DNA of 64,000 bases, from contig FMBT01000419.1 of NCBI GenBank assembly GCA_900095095.1, positions 58,260 through 122,259 of the forward strand, given 5' to 3'. The stretch is from Fragilariopsis cylindrus CCMP1102 (lineage: Eukaryota > Bacillariophyta > Bacillariophyceae > Bacillariales > Bacillariaceae). Under the pieces are notes generated by a model. That model was not told where the DNA came from and searched no databases. It saw only the letters and a list, made by a program, of their open reading frames with translations. This document shows positions 10,715-20,353 of the stretch, one piece after another. The position numbers and the translations under genes are program-made. Each line of letters opens with the position of its first letter. The first letter of the stretch is position 1.

Positions 10715-11560
10715 ATGCAGAAAACAAAAGAAGTAATGAATACACCATCATCGGCCGCTGAGATCGCAATCGGCAATATAAGATCGCTGTTTGAATGCTC
10801 AGTATTGATATCACAACAAAAGATGAAACCGGAAGAGGCAGTAGTTATATTCGATGCCTTTTGCGATGAGAATATATCATTAGAATTAAATGGAAAAAGG
10901 TATCGTTATGACTGGTTGTTATTTAGTGCTCGTCAAAATTGGGCAAAACAATCTACTTTCGAAAATCTTGAGACAGAAGTGCTGGATAGAATAACATTCC
11001 ATTACACATATGACTTTCATTTCCATGACGATGAAGACGAAGACTATCTGCAAGCAGTATCTCAACCACCATCCTACAAAATTCATTGTATGGCTACGGT
11101 CAATCCAAAGAATAGTAAAGTAATCAAGATAAAAGTTATGACGGGAGAAGCAGCCATGCACCTAGTTCATTTCAACAGGCATAACTTAAAAGAGTTGGAT
11201 ACTAGTAGTAATACTATTGACGTTAATAATAACGTGAAGCAGACTACTACTACTACAAATACTAGGAAAAAGAAAAAATACAACTCATCTACTGCAACAA
11301 CGCTACTACTAGTAAACAATGACCAGAATACATCATATTCAAGCACTGTTACTACAACCAGTAGTAACGTTAGTCTGAAGCCATCCTCCAATCTTATTAA
11401 GAGAGGACATCGTCGCATAGTCTCATCTACACACGACGGTAGACATTCTCATCGCAATAATCAACACCATCATCCCAATCCCATAACGTCGCTTCAGGAT
11501 CGGTTGCATTCCAGGACGATTCACTGGCTTACCACATGCAATAATAATAACAAGGAATAA
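10715..11560 (+). CDS. Unknown protein with a possible NTF2/SnoaL-like domain
   Basis: The first ATG after the CAAA repeat is at 10715; a second at 10736 is equally possible. The product is about 281 residues. Residues ~12-145 (from AAEIAIGNIRSLFECSV to KVIKIKVMTG) look like a compact alpha+beta domain: an N-terminal helix pair, a DAFCDENISLELNGKRY strand, then TFHYTYDFHF and YKIHCMATVNP strands. This is the pattern of nuclear-transport-factor-2-like domains, but I cannot confirm the family from sequence alone. The C-terminal half is a Thr/Asn/Ser/His-rich tail, probably disordered. No signal peptide or membrane segment is seen. The function is unknown. Confidence 0.55.
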   Translation: MQKTKEVMNTPSSAAEIAIGNIRSLFECSVLISQQKMKPEEAVVIFDAFCDENISLELNGKRYRYDWLLFSARQNWAKQSTFENLETEVLDRITFHYTYDFHFHDDEDEDYLQAVSQPPSYKIHCMATVNPKNSKVIKIKVMTGEAAMHLVHFNRHNLKELDTSSNTIDVNNNVKQTTTTTNTRKKKKYNSSTATTLLLVNNDQNTSYSSTVTTTSSNVSLKPSSNLIKRGHRRIVSSTHDGRHSHRNNQHHHPNPITSLQDRLHSRTIHWLTTCNNNNKE

Positions 11561-12004
11561 TCATAGCCTGACCACATACTATAGTAACAGTCAGTATCTT
11601 GCAAACACATTATAGATAATAACCAGCAGCATAATCAATACCACTAATCTGATACAGATCACCATCAATTTTATCGATATAGCCTATTCAATAGTCGCAC
11701 TTTATCTTATAATTTGTTTGTTTGTTAAATTATTGTTTGTTGAATGGTTTTGATACTACAGTCTTGTTTGCAAACTGAAGCTTTACATACTGTAGTATGG
11801 TTGTGGTCTTGTCAAACACCGGCCGAATGAAGTTTGCGCGTGGCAGGTGCAGTACTTCCGATGCTGGTGTAAGGCGTGGTCTTTAATATAAAACCTTTTC
11901 ATTCCAACACTGTTAATCTTTTTGAAAGGATGCGTCATACTAAGCAAACTAGAACATAACTAGCCAAACCAAGGACGAAAACGAAATAATAACTAAGTAA
12001 AATA
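11561..12004. other. Intergenic spacer
   Basis: No supported gene. The stretch contains short TTTG and CTGTAG-type repeats only. Confidence 0.5.
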
Positions 12005-12524
12005 CTGATCAGCCCAACGAAGAGCAATACTGAAGATGACTTCCCTGTCATCGATTTCGAAAATGCTACCACTACTTCAGACGAACATATGAACCGAACA
12101 CCCACGATGAAGAAGAAACCAAGTAGTTTCACTCGTTGCTTATGTAGTAATTACTCATCAGCTTTTTATTCGGCGATTTTTACTGCCATCATAATTCTCA
12201 TAATTTGTTTTCGTGTTGCGAGTCCTAAAGTCTATACATGGTCATGTTGCAACACAAAATATACTTCGTATCCGACCAGTTACTGGATCTGAAGGCTGCA
12301 AAGATATCGAAATTGTTGCTATGTCGAAATTTACAACCTCGTCAAATGCGTCAGTCGATGTCGATAGATACAAAGGGTGAAGAAAGGACGAGCCTTCTGC
12401 CCTTGCTCATATCATTGGAGACAGAAACTCGATGTATATATATCTGGATCAGCCACATTTCAAGGAGGAGTATCGACAGTATAAGCAGCAAAGTTTTCTT
12501 TTCAAATGTAACGTTGAACAGTGA
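12005..12524 (+). pseudogene. Decayed gene for a small single-pass membrane protein
   Basis: Coding-like text begins ISPTKSNTEDDFPVIDFE at 12008 without an ATG: the related copies at 16204 and 18240 have ATGATG here, this one has CTGATC. The next in-frame ATG is 12089. A membrane segment (AIFTAIIILIICF) follows a Cys-rich KKKPSSFTRCLCSN region. Near 12235 the text changes frame (to RIRPVTGSEGCKDIEIVAMS). It meets an in-frame TGA at about 12378 and still reads protein-like afterwards (LAHIIGDRNSMYIYLDQP) up to a TGA at 12522-12524. Start loss, one frame change and one stop point to a pseudogene or an error-rich region. The family is not recognised. Confidence 0.5.
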
Positions 12525-12968
12525 TTCTTCGATTCATTCGGTAAATGAGCGAAAGTGCTAGCCGAGGCGAACTCTTATTAATCGTACACTTCGTCAGGAG
12601 GTAGGAGAGGTTACGAAGGGAAATATGAAAGAAAAGTCTTGATATTAACTAATCGATTTTGTAAAGTAGGGTACAGTAGATAGGTGTAGTAGATGCGAGA
12701 AGAGACGGAGACAAGACAAAGATGGTAACATGGATATATGATATGATGGTTATCATAAAATAGTCTCCTACTTGGCTGTGTGTGTCGTATTGTTGAGTAT
12801 TTTTTATTTATTTTGTTGTTTTTTAACTATGCATTGTATGGTATTGTATTTGCATGCCGTTGTATGTGTGTCTCTCTCTCTCTCTCTTTTTTTTCGTTAC
12901 ATAACAATTCTTCCTTGATTCATTTGATTCTTTATTTTTGTTTCTAATTTTCTTTTTGTACTGTTTAC
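12525..12968. other. Intergenic spacer
   Basis: No gene seen. It contains a short TC run near 12870-12887 and a T-rich tract. It is the 3' flank of the minus-strand gene ending at 12969. Confidence 0.5.
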
Positions 12969-15314
12969 TCACAATATTTCTAAACGTTCACGAACACAAT
13001 CAGGCATTGTTTCGTCCATTGGTGGCTGTTCATCACTATTACCATCTTGTAGTACTAATAATTTCGATGGTACATGATCAATAATAATCTCATTATCATT
13101 TTGTTTTTGCTGTTGCTGTTGCTGTTGCGATTCTAATTCTGATGAATCATCAGTAACAAAAGTAGTAGTACCAGCCGCAGTACCAGCAGTAATAGCAGAA
13201 GCAGTAGTACCGTAATAGGTATTTTCTAATGTTTTTATACTATCATAATAATTACATACTTTACCTAATAGATATGATGTATAACCATTTAATGTTGAAT
13301 CTAATGTATATGGACAATTCCATATCCCACCATGTACAGATCCATTCCAAAACATACTAAATGGTGTTGAATTATATTGACTAGTATAACCATCATCTAT
13401 TGTTGGCATTGGACGATTTACTAATGGATCACATAATCCAGCTAAACCAATAGCTGTCATTAAGGATGATGCAACATTCACATCAAATATCTTTAAATTT
13501 GGTTCTAATATATTTGTGTCTGTGAAGAAAAATTTTGCTATGTTTTTTAATATTGGTACATATGGTGCAAATACATGAACATAATTCTGATTTGTAGCAT
13601 TTGTAACATCATCATCATCATCATCAGAGTCTTCATCACTATCGTAACTACCATCAATATTACCTTCATTTGGATGATTATGTGATAAATTAATAATAAG
13701 ACATCTCCACATACGTATCATTTCAGCTAACACGTGATGTGATCCACTACTACAACCACCACAACTACCACCAATAGTAGAAGATGATGTGATAATACCA
13801 TTCACAATAGCATAGTCATGATTATTATTGTTGTGTACTCTTGCTGTTGTTGTCGTCTTCTTTTCTTCAACAGTATCAGCCACAGTAGTCACAGCTTCTT
13901 CTTTTTCTGATACATCATTATCAACGTTACTATTACTAACACTAGTATCAACTTCAAATTGTGGTGTTAATACAGTATTCATACTTAATGCATGTATCCA
14001 TGCCTCATGTGATGGACGTTTACTCAACAGTTCTTTTGATTTTGTTGTGGATGCTGGTGGTACAATCATACATGTTGTGGAGGATTGATACATCCATATT
14101 GATATTTTAGCTTTAGTACTTCCTACTATTGATCCAATTAAACGTTGTATAATTAAATCAGAGGATGCGGAATATCGTACAGATAGTTCAGGCGGCAAAT
14201 AAGACGATGACAAAGACGACCACAATGACATCATTGGCATTGGTACTAACACGAATTCATGTTCGTTACTACTGCTGTCTTTAGACAATATTCTTGTTGT
14301 ATTATCTAATATCCATTGTACAATATGTGGTCCATGTGATAGAATTAGGTTACCATCATTCCGTTTTGTACTATTCCCACTTGTAGCATCATTACTACTA
14401 ATAGTTGGATATATAAATGTTGTATCATCTGGTGAATTATATTGTACATATTCGATAATCCTATCTAATCCGATCCAGGATTGGGGTATACCAATCACTG
14501 TTACATTTGGTATTCGTAATAGACTCTTTGTTGGACTTAATGGATGATCACATCCCAATACAATAAATGTTTTATTTGTTAGTTTGGATACAATATCTGA
14601 ATTCATTAATGTATATTTTGCTAATGAACTTGCTGATGTTTCAATTTGACCTGCCAGACGTAATTTTGTGATATAATTACATGCCTTTCCACTATATAAT
14701 TTATTTATATCATCTTGCTCAACATTAGTATTAGAAGTGCCATTGCCATTGTCATTAGTATATAAACCAAATTTATAATCAATATCAGGTGAACGTGAAC
14801 CAGTAGTAATATTTGTACTTAATTTGATTGTAGAGGAAGTACATAAACTTGAACATAGTATATATGCATCTTTTGCTGCCAATACTGAACTGCCAGTAGG
14901 TAAACGATATTTGAATAAATCATGTACTGCATCTAATCCACCTTGACAGATATCTATAATACGTCCATTACTATTATTGTTGCATGAAGCAGCATATGTC
15001 ATTAATTCCATAAATTCATGTGCCATTGTACGATAACCATTCTTCGTATTATTTTCAGGTGTATCAATAGAATCGCTATTGTAACTGGTATTGTTCCAAT
15101 TTTCTATATCAATCTTTTGTAAATTATTTAAATACGTATGAACTTTTTGTTTTAATCCATTATCAACATGATTAATTGTTATGTCACTTATACATGCCCT
15201 TGCTGCACGTGAATATATTTCTTTTGTGAATACTATTGTTGTTAAATTCTTAAGATATTGTGGAGTATTATTATTACCAATTGTTTCAGGTAAATTAACT
15301 ATTGGCCATTCCAT
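12969..15314 (-). CDS. Unknown 781-aa protein with a Rossmann-like segment
   Basis: A single long exon starting at ATG 15314. I do not recognise a named family. Three conserved-looking blocks are separated by Asn/Ser/Asp-rich inserts. Residues ~1-160 are alpha-helical (REIYSRAARACISD-type helices and HEFMELMTYAASC). A middle block contains FIVLGCDHPLSPTKSLLRIP followed by VTVIGIP, which looks like a dinucleotide- or nucleotide-binding beta-alpha-beta unit with an altered glycine loop. A C-terminal block holds MTAIGLAGLCDPLVNRP, then NGSVHGGIWNCPYTLDS and GYTSYLLGKV. There is no signal peptide. The last ~60 residues include a Gln run. The inserts look like local repeat expansions and not like domains. 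Confidence 0.7.
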   Translation of the reverse strand: MEWPIVNLPETIGNNNTPQYLKNLTTIVFTKEIYSRAARACISDITINHVDNGLKQKVHTYLNNLQKIDIENWNNTSYNSDSIDTPENNTKNGYRTMAHEFMELMTYAASCNNNSNGRIIDICQGGLDAVHDLFKYRLPTGSSVLAAKDAYILCSSLCTSSTIKLSTNITTGSRSPDIDYKFGLYTNDNGNGTSNTNVEQDDINKLYSGKACNYITKLRLAGQIETSASSLAKYTLMNSDIVSKLTNKTFIVLGCDHPLSPTKSLLRIPNVTVIGIPQSWIGLDRIIEYVQYNSPDDTTFIYPTISSNDATSGNSTKRNDGNLILSHGPHIVQWILDNTTRILSKDSSSNEHEFVLVPMPMMSLWSSLSSSYLPPELSVRYSASSDLIIQRLIGSIVGSTKAKISIWMYQSSTTCMIVPPASTTKSKELLSKRPSHEAWIHALSMNTVLTPQFEVDTSVSNSNVDNDVSEKEEAVTTVADTVEEKKTTTTARVHNNNNHDYAIVNGIITSSSTIGGSCGGCSSGSHHVLAEMIRMWRCLIINLSHNHPNEGNIDGSYDSDEDSDDDDDDVTNATNQNYVHVFAPYVPILKNIAKFFFTDTNILEPNLKIFDVNVASSLMTAIGLAGLCDPLVNRPMPTIDDGYTSQYNSTPFSMFWNGSVHGGIWNCPYTLDSTLNGYTSYLLGKVCNYYDSIKTLENTYYGTTASAITAGTAAGTTTFVTDDSSELESQQQQQQQKQNDNEIIIDHVPSKLLVLQDGNSDEQPPMDETMPDCVRERLEIL

Positions 15315-15403
15315 AATTTTGCCTATACGATTAGATTGTGAGGGGAGGGGTGGGGGGGGGGGGGTCGTTACTGTACTGTACTGTACTGTACTGTCCTGTT
15401 ATG

Positions 15404-16240
15404 CAACGATCGTCCTTGATTGTTTGTTGTAGCTGTTGCTGTTCGCTTATTGTTGTTGTTATTGTTCTTATACAACCTTTTTCGTTCGCTTGTTCACCTC
15501 ACTGATCGATCCAAAAATATACTAGAAGCACATCAACAACGAGCACAGGCATTCTCAAAAAGAGAACTCAAGAAAAGCGAAGATTGCTAATTTCATGTAA
15601 TATCGAATCGAAAGAATCGAATGAGTCGAATATTTATTTTTGCTCTAACAATATACAGTATTATGTACTATACATACGTATATATACATATACTAGTACC
15701 TATGTGTTCTAGTTTTGTACGGTACTACAGTATATTATGATGTACATATATACCTTGGGGGGGGGAGAGGGGGGATGTCCATTTGGGTGCCAATGGATTC
15801 TTTTCCCCGTTAACTTATTCGCTTTTGCGTAATTTTTTTTAAAATAGAACAGTACGCAAATAAGAAACGGACGATAGTGCGAGGAGCTTTACCACCGATT
15901 AGCTAGTACCTAGTAGCTCGTAGCTACTACAGTAGAATCATTTGTAGAAGGAGACCCGGAACAACCTGTATAATGTATCACAACCATCAGCGTTATTCGT
16001 ACTGTAGTATGTTACTGCAGCATCCAAGTAGTTGTTGACGCTATAGACGAATGTGCTTCTTTTTCGTTCCACTTTCTCTGCAATCCATATCTTTCTCGCA
16101 AAATAAAATGTAATTGAACCAAACCAAACCAAAACAAAACAAACCAAAACAAAACAAAAAATATAACAAACCGAACAAAAACGATAACGAAAAGAAACAA
16201 GATAATGATGAGCCCAGCAAGGTACGACACCGAGGATCGA
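15404..16240 (+). repeat. Segmental duplication, copy A
   Basis: Marker strings in order: gattgtttgttgt, gttcactcactgatc-like, aagagaactcaagaaaagcg, acctatgtgttctagttttg, a poly-G run, acggacgatagtgcgaggag, gaatgtgcttctttttcgtt and gataatgatgagcccagcaa. The same series recurs in copies B and C. Confidence 0.8.
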
Positions 16241-16374
16241 TTCATGCCATCGTTGATCATTGTACTGCCGTCAATTTCGAGTGTGCTGAGAAACCAAATT
16301 GTTTATGTAGTAATTTCAGTGACTGTGCAACCCTGCGTGTTGTTTATATGACGAGCTTTGTGGGCAACAAATAA
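16204..16374 (+). pseudogene. Relic of the 12.0 kb membrane-protein gene
   Basis: ATGATGAGCCCAGCAA opens like the 12.0 kb gene. The text then matches it in shifting frames (DTEDRF, later PNCLCSNFSD opposite TRCLCSNYSS), so the copy is frame-broken. A third relic starts at about 18240. Confidence 0.5.
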
Positions 16375-16448
16375 AGCCTTTTTTCCCAGAACGATCGTTT
16401 TGTGACAAGCTGTAGATGTCTCTGATTAAAGTCGGCAGTATTTACATC

Positions 16449-16750
16449 ATTACCGCTATCCTCTTCTCTTGCCCTTTGCCCTTGCCCTTGCTCTTGCGTT
16501 TTGCTGTTTTTTTTGCTAATATTCTTTCTTGGTCTTGCTTGTTCGACACAGGACTAATGTATTATCCTCTTCCCTAGCCCTTGCTGTTGCTATTGCTGTT
16601 GCGTTTTGCTGTTTCTTTGCCTGTATTCTTTCTTGGTCCTGCTTGTTTGACACAGGACATATGCATTATCCTTTACTCTTGCTGTTGCTGTTGTGTTTTG
16701 CTGCTTTCGTTGCAGGTATGCTTTCTTGGTCCTGCTTGTTCGACTCAGTA
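16449..16750 (+). repeat. About 105-bp tandem repeat, three copies
   Basis: Three consecutive units share attatcctctt, cttgctgttgc, gttttgctg and tattctttcttggtcctgct, each ending gttcgacacagg or close to it. The unit length is about 105 bp. Confidence 0.8.
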
Positions 16751-17142
16751 AGTCGTTGTAGCTCATAGTATATGATAAAGTCATGATCGGTTGACTGATT
16801 CAGGGATGGATAAATTTTTGTAACAACAGGACTATGGAGGTTTACTAATTTGTGTATTTTTAATGTTGTGGAATGAGATTTTGTGTGAGGATGCAGCGTA
16901 TTTTTGGGAAACGTAACACCTATAGACTCAAACGGTCACAGGATTTGATTACGAATCGGCTATTACATTGTGTACGTTAAGATAGTAAGTTTAAATTATC
17001 AACATAGTATGGGCGTCGTTTTTTCTATGTTAGAGTTTAGGATAGTGAAGAGTTTGTGATACTGTAGTAGTGAAACTTAGCCAGTTGCAGGGGTAATATT
17101 ACCCTTATCCAGTTGTTAGTTCGTATAATCGTTCAATCGATT

Positions 17143-17705
17143 GTCGTTGATTGTTTGTTGTTGTTGCTGTTGTTACTTGTTGTTGCTTGTTTGTTCGCTG
17201 TTCACTCACTGATCCAGAGATAAATACTATGTACAGTAGAAGCACATCAAAGAGCAAAGGCATTAAAAAAAGAGAACTCAAGAAAAGCGAGGATTGCTAC
17301 TAATATACGACTGAAAAAAACAAATCGAATGAATCTAAGTTAATCGAATCCCGTCAAATAGTTATTTTTGCGTCTGTACGGTATTATATTTCCTACTGTA
17401 CAGTACGTACAGCAGTAATCAATCTTGTATTCTGTATACATGAATATATACTAGTACCTATGTGTTATAGTTTTGTACGGTATGATCGGTATGACGTACA
17501 CATATACCTTGGGGGGGGGGGGGGGGGGGTCATTTGGGAGCCAAAGGATTTTATTTCCACCCTTATTAGTTTATTCATCATTTTTTATTCATTCCTTCTT
17601 CCTCATCATTCGCTTTTGCGTTCATTTTTTTAAATTATATCGTACACAAATAAGAAACGGACGATAGTGCGAGGAGCTTTACCAACGATTTGCTGTGACT
17701 TGCTA
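17143..17705 (+). repeat. Segmental duplication, copy B (first half of copy A)
   Basis: Repeats the copy A series from gattgtttgttgttg to acggacgatagtgcgaggag, including the poly-G run and the cgcttttgcgtt motif, but lacks the gene-relic part. Confidence 0.8.
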
Positions 17706-17754
17706 GTACCAATCGTACAATCGTACAATCGTTCAATCGTTCAATCGTTCAATC

Positions 17755-18285
17755 GATTGTCGTTGATTGTTTGTTGTTGTTGCTGTTGTTACTTGTTGTT
17801 GCTTGTTTGTTCGCTTGTTCACTCACTGATCCAGAGATAAAAACTCGTACTGCAGAAGCACATCGAGGAGCAAAGGTGCTCCTTGCAAAAAAGAGAACTC
17901 AAGAAAAGCGAAGATTGCTAATCGTATATGCGAATGCAAAAATCAAATCGCGAATGATTCCTTCGAGTCGTAATCGGATCGTTATTTTGAAGTGAACCGT
18001 TAAGTCTTTGATGCAAGGCATGTGTTACGGACCACTAACAATGTCCTATGATGAGGATTGCATTTGAACTCTTAGCTCGTTATAAACGAATGAATGTGCT
18101 TCTTTTTCGTTTCACATTCTCTGCAATCCACATCTTTCTCACAAAATAAAAATGTAAATTGAACCAAAACAAAATAAAACAAACCACAACCAAAAATATA
18201 ACAAACCGAACAGAAACCGAAATCAAAGACAAGCAAGATAATGATGAGCCCAGCAAAGAAGAATACCGAAGATGCCGTCTACATT
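17755..18285 (+). repeat. Segmental duplication, copy C (both ends of copy A)
   Basis: Begins like copy B up to aagagaactcaagaaaagcg. The poly-G middle is missing and it resumes at gaatgtgcttctttttcgtt (about 18093), ending in gataatgatgagcccagcaa and gaataccgaagatgcc. Confidence 0.8.
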
Positions 18286-18736
18286 AGAGTTTCGGATAGT
18301 GATAGTGAAACGTTGTGCTCAATCTAGCCAATTGTTAGTTCAATGCACGTTTTGATCTATGTTACTCTTACAGCACAATAATATGATGTCGCGACATTTT
18401 TAGCGCAAGAATGATATTCCATTCACAGATACTGTAAAGTGTTTACTGCAGGACACGTCGTCAACATACATTTTATATCAAGTCGTGAAATAATTCGATG
18501 TCATCAAAAATAGCTGTACACACGTAAACAAATCCATCGACTCCGACCAGAAAAGTGTTCGCTAGAACAATCAAATAAAGAAGAGCGGGTCATCTCATCC
18601 AAACCAGGCTAACAATACATCATGCTTTCCATTTACTTATACAATACCCCCCTTCCATTCATCGTCAATTACTGAAAGAGTCGACATCAGGTCAACATAT
18701 ATCAAAGTATTGAATAATTTAGAAACAATTTGAACC

Positions 18737-19108
18737 ATGAAGTATTTCGCATCTAAGAGCAACAAAATAGTCGTCTTCGATAAGAAAGGAGCAGCAATCG
18801 ACTCATTCTTTGCGACGAACAAGCATGATCGAGGATGTGGTAAACACGTCATTACCAAGATACAGTACGAATCCTACAACTACACTGAATCAACTGAAGC
18901 AGCTATAAGTTCGAGAGAGAATGGAGAAAGTTGGAACGATGATGATATTTATAATCCTCACTCTGTATACTTGATGTCCCTATTTGGGGGAAATAAGGCC
19001 GTCGACGATGATGGCGCAGTACGATGCTGTGGTGCGGACTCTAGATCACCGCGATCTAGCATGAAACAACTTGAAAAAGCATTGGATGCTCCATACTTTT
19101 GGCACTAA
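18737..19108 (+). CDS. Small unknown protein, 123 aa
   Basis: A clean ATG-to-TAA frame in an otherwise gene-poor stretch. It is compositionally balanced: a beta-rich N-terminus (NKIVVFDKKGAAIDSFF), a Gly-Cys-Gly centre and a mixed acidic/basic C-terminus ending PYFWH. No signal peptide, membrane segment or known motif is visible. The position just after the duplicated block leaves open that it is a diverged orphan. Gene status rests only on length and composition. Confidence 0.4.
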   Translation: MKYFASKSNKIVVFDKKGAAIDSFFATNKHDRGCGKHVITKIQYESYNYTESTEAAISSRENGESWNDDDIYNPHSVYLMSLFGGNKAVDDDGAVRCCGADSRSPRSSMKQLEKALDAPYFWH

Positions 19109-20065
19109 ACAGTATATTTTGGATCGCGATTTTGAGAAATGACTGACTGCAATGGTGGCGTCAGTACATTTGCCAAAAAATGAGCGCAGCACGTATTAGT
19201 CATGCACCTTCTCGAACAATTTCAACTAGATAGAATAAAATAGAAAACAATAGAATAAAATAAATAGAATCGATGTATAACAGACAAAGCATTTTTGAAA
19301 TTATTTGAATGCTGCTACAACAAGACATCGTCGTCTCTTTTTGAAATCCAGATTTGTATGTGACGTGAATTACTCTGAATCAAAATGGTAATAAAGCCTA
19401 CTATCTAAAAATAAATGTAACTGACCGTAATAATCCGAATTCCTAGAATGTCTTATGATCAAATTGACCGTCTCAGTCTTCTGTGTCGTTGTTGTGATGA
19501 CGGTAGAAATGATGGGAGGGCCAGAATCGTCCCAAATAATTGAAAGTACCTAAACTTGACCTACCCAATATGCCACCACTACCGTGAGAATATTTCTCGT
19601 CAAATGCATCATTATTTCTTGATGATGCATATTCGTCTACAGTATGTTACATTCGTTCGAACATGCTGAGAAAGCCCAATCGATTACACGGATAATACTA
19701 TGATAACGGTAGAATGATATATCGGAAAAGACGCACATAATTTCTTCTGACTGGGTATCTTGGAACTGTGAGTTAGTTTTTTTATTCTGTTGCTGTTTTT
19801 TTTGTGAATAGGTTTGGTTAGTATTCTTATTTTGTCTCAGTTTCATTTACTATGCGACCAGTTTTGCTAAATTACTACTTTTATTATCATCAGTTTGCTG
19901 TTATGAGGTGAATGAACATGAACACTGAATATATTGTAATACTTGGCATCGTTTACAAATTTCACCTTGAAGTATGGGTTTTCATACCGGTTATGAGTGA
20001 CAAAAAGAGAACTAATAAATAAATAATAGAACGAATGAATGATTTCTGAAAAGAGCAACGGAAGA

Positions 20066-20080
20066 TTTGGCGCGCGCGCC
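20066..20080 (+). promoter_or_regulatory. E2F-like GC palindrome
   Basis: TTTGGCGCGCGCGCC contains the TTTSGCGC core recognised by E2F/DP factors in plants and animals. It is the most GC-rich short motif in the surrounding 2 kb and lies 274 bp before the ATG at 20354. Motif match only. Confidence 0.3.
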
Positions 20081-20200
20081 ACCATGTAAATGAGTACAAA
20101 ACCTTAAATGTATTGTAATTTGAAATTTCTCAATATTCTCTTATCCGGCAAGAGGCGCGGCTGTGCATGATTTGAGAAACTGTGGAATTTTCTGACCGGT

Positions 20201-20209
20201 GGCGGGAAG
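20201..20209 (+). promoter_or_regulatory. Second E2F-like site
   Basis: GGCGGGAAG is close to the reverse E2F consensus GGCGGGAA, 145 bp before the same ATG. Two such sites near one start are more suggestive than one. Confidence 0.3.
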
Positions 20210-20353
20210 GTAAACCTTTCACTCTTCTGTTTTGTACTCACAAAATTAAATCCAAAGACTTCAAAAGGCGGAAACCAGAACACGATTCATCTACCAAAAA
20301 CGATCACTTAAACTGTATGTGATCAAGTACAATTACTACTCATCCTATAAACC

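Larger units (their letters stand above)
15315..18736. other. Gene-poor block of segmental duplications
   Basis: Roughly 3.4 kb with no intact gene. It consists of duplicated blocks (separate entries), a 105-bp tandem repeat, three poly-G runs (about 15349-15363, 15754-15775, 17511-17529) and two relics of the small membrane-protein gene at 12.0 kb. The divergent flanks of the genes at 15314 and 18737 lie at its edges. Confidence 0.7.
19109..20353. other. Intergenic spacer with promoter-like motifs near its right end
   Basis: No supported gene in 1.2 kb. The last ~290 bp before the ATG at 20354 contain two GC-rich motifs in an otherwise AT-rich stretch (separate entries). Confidence 0.5.
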
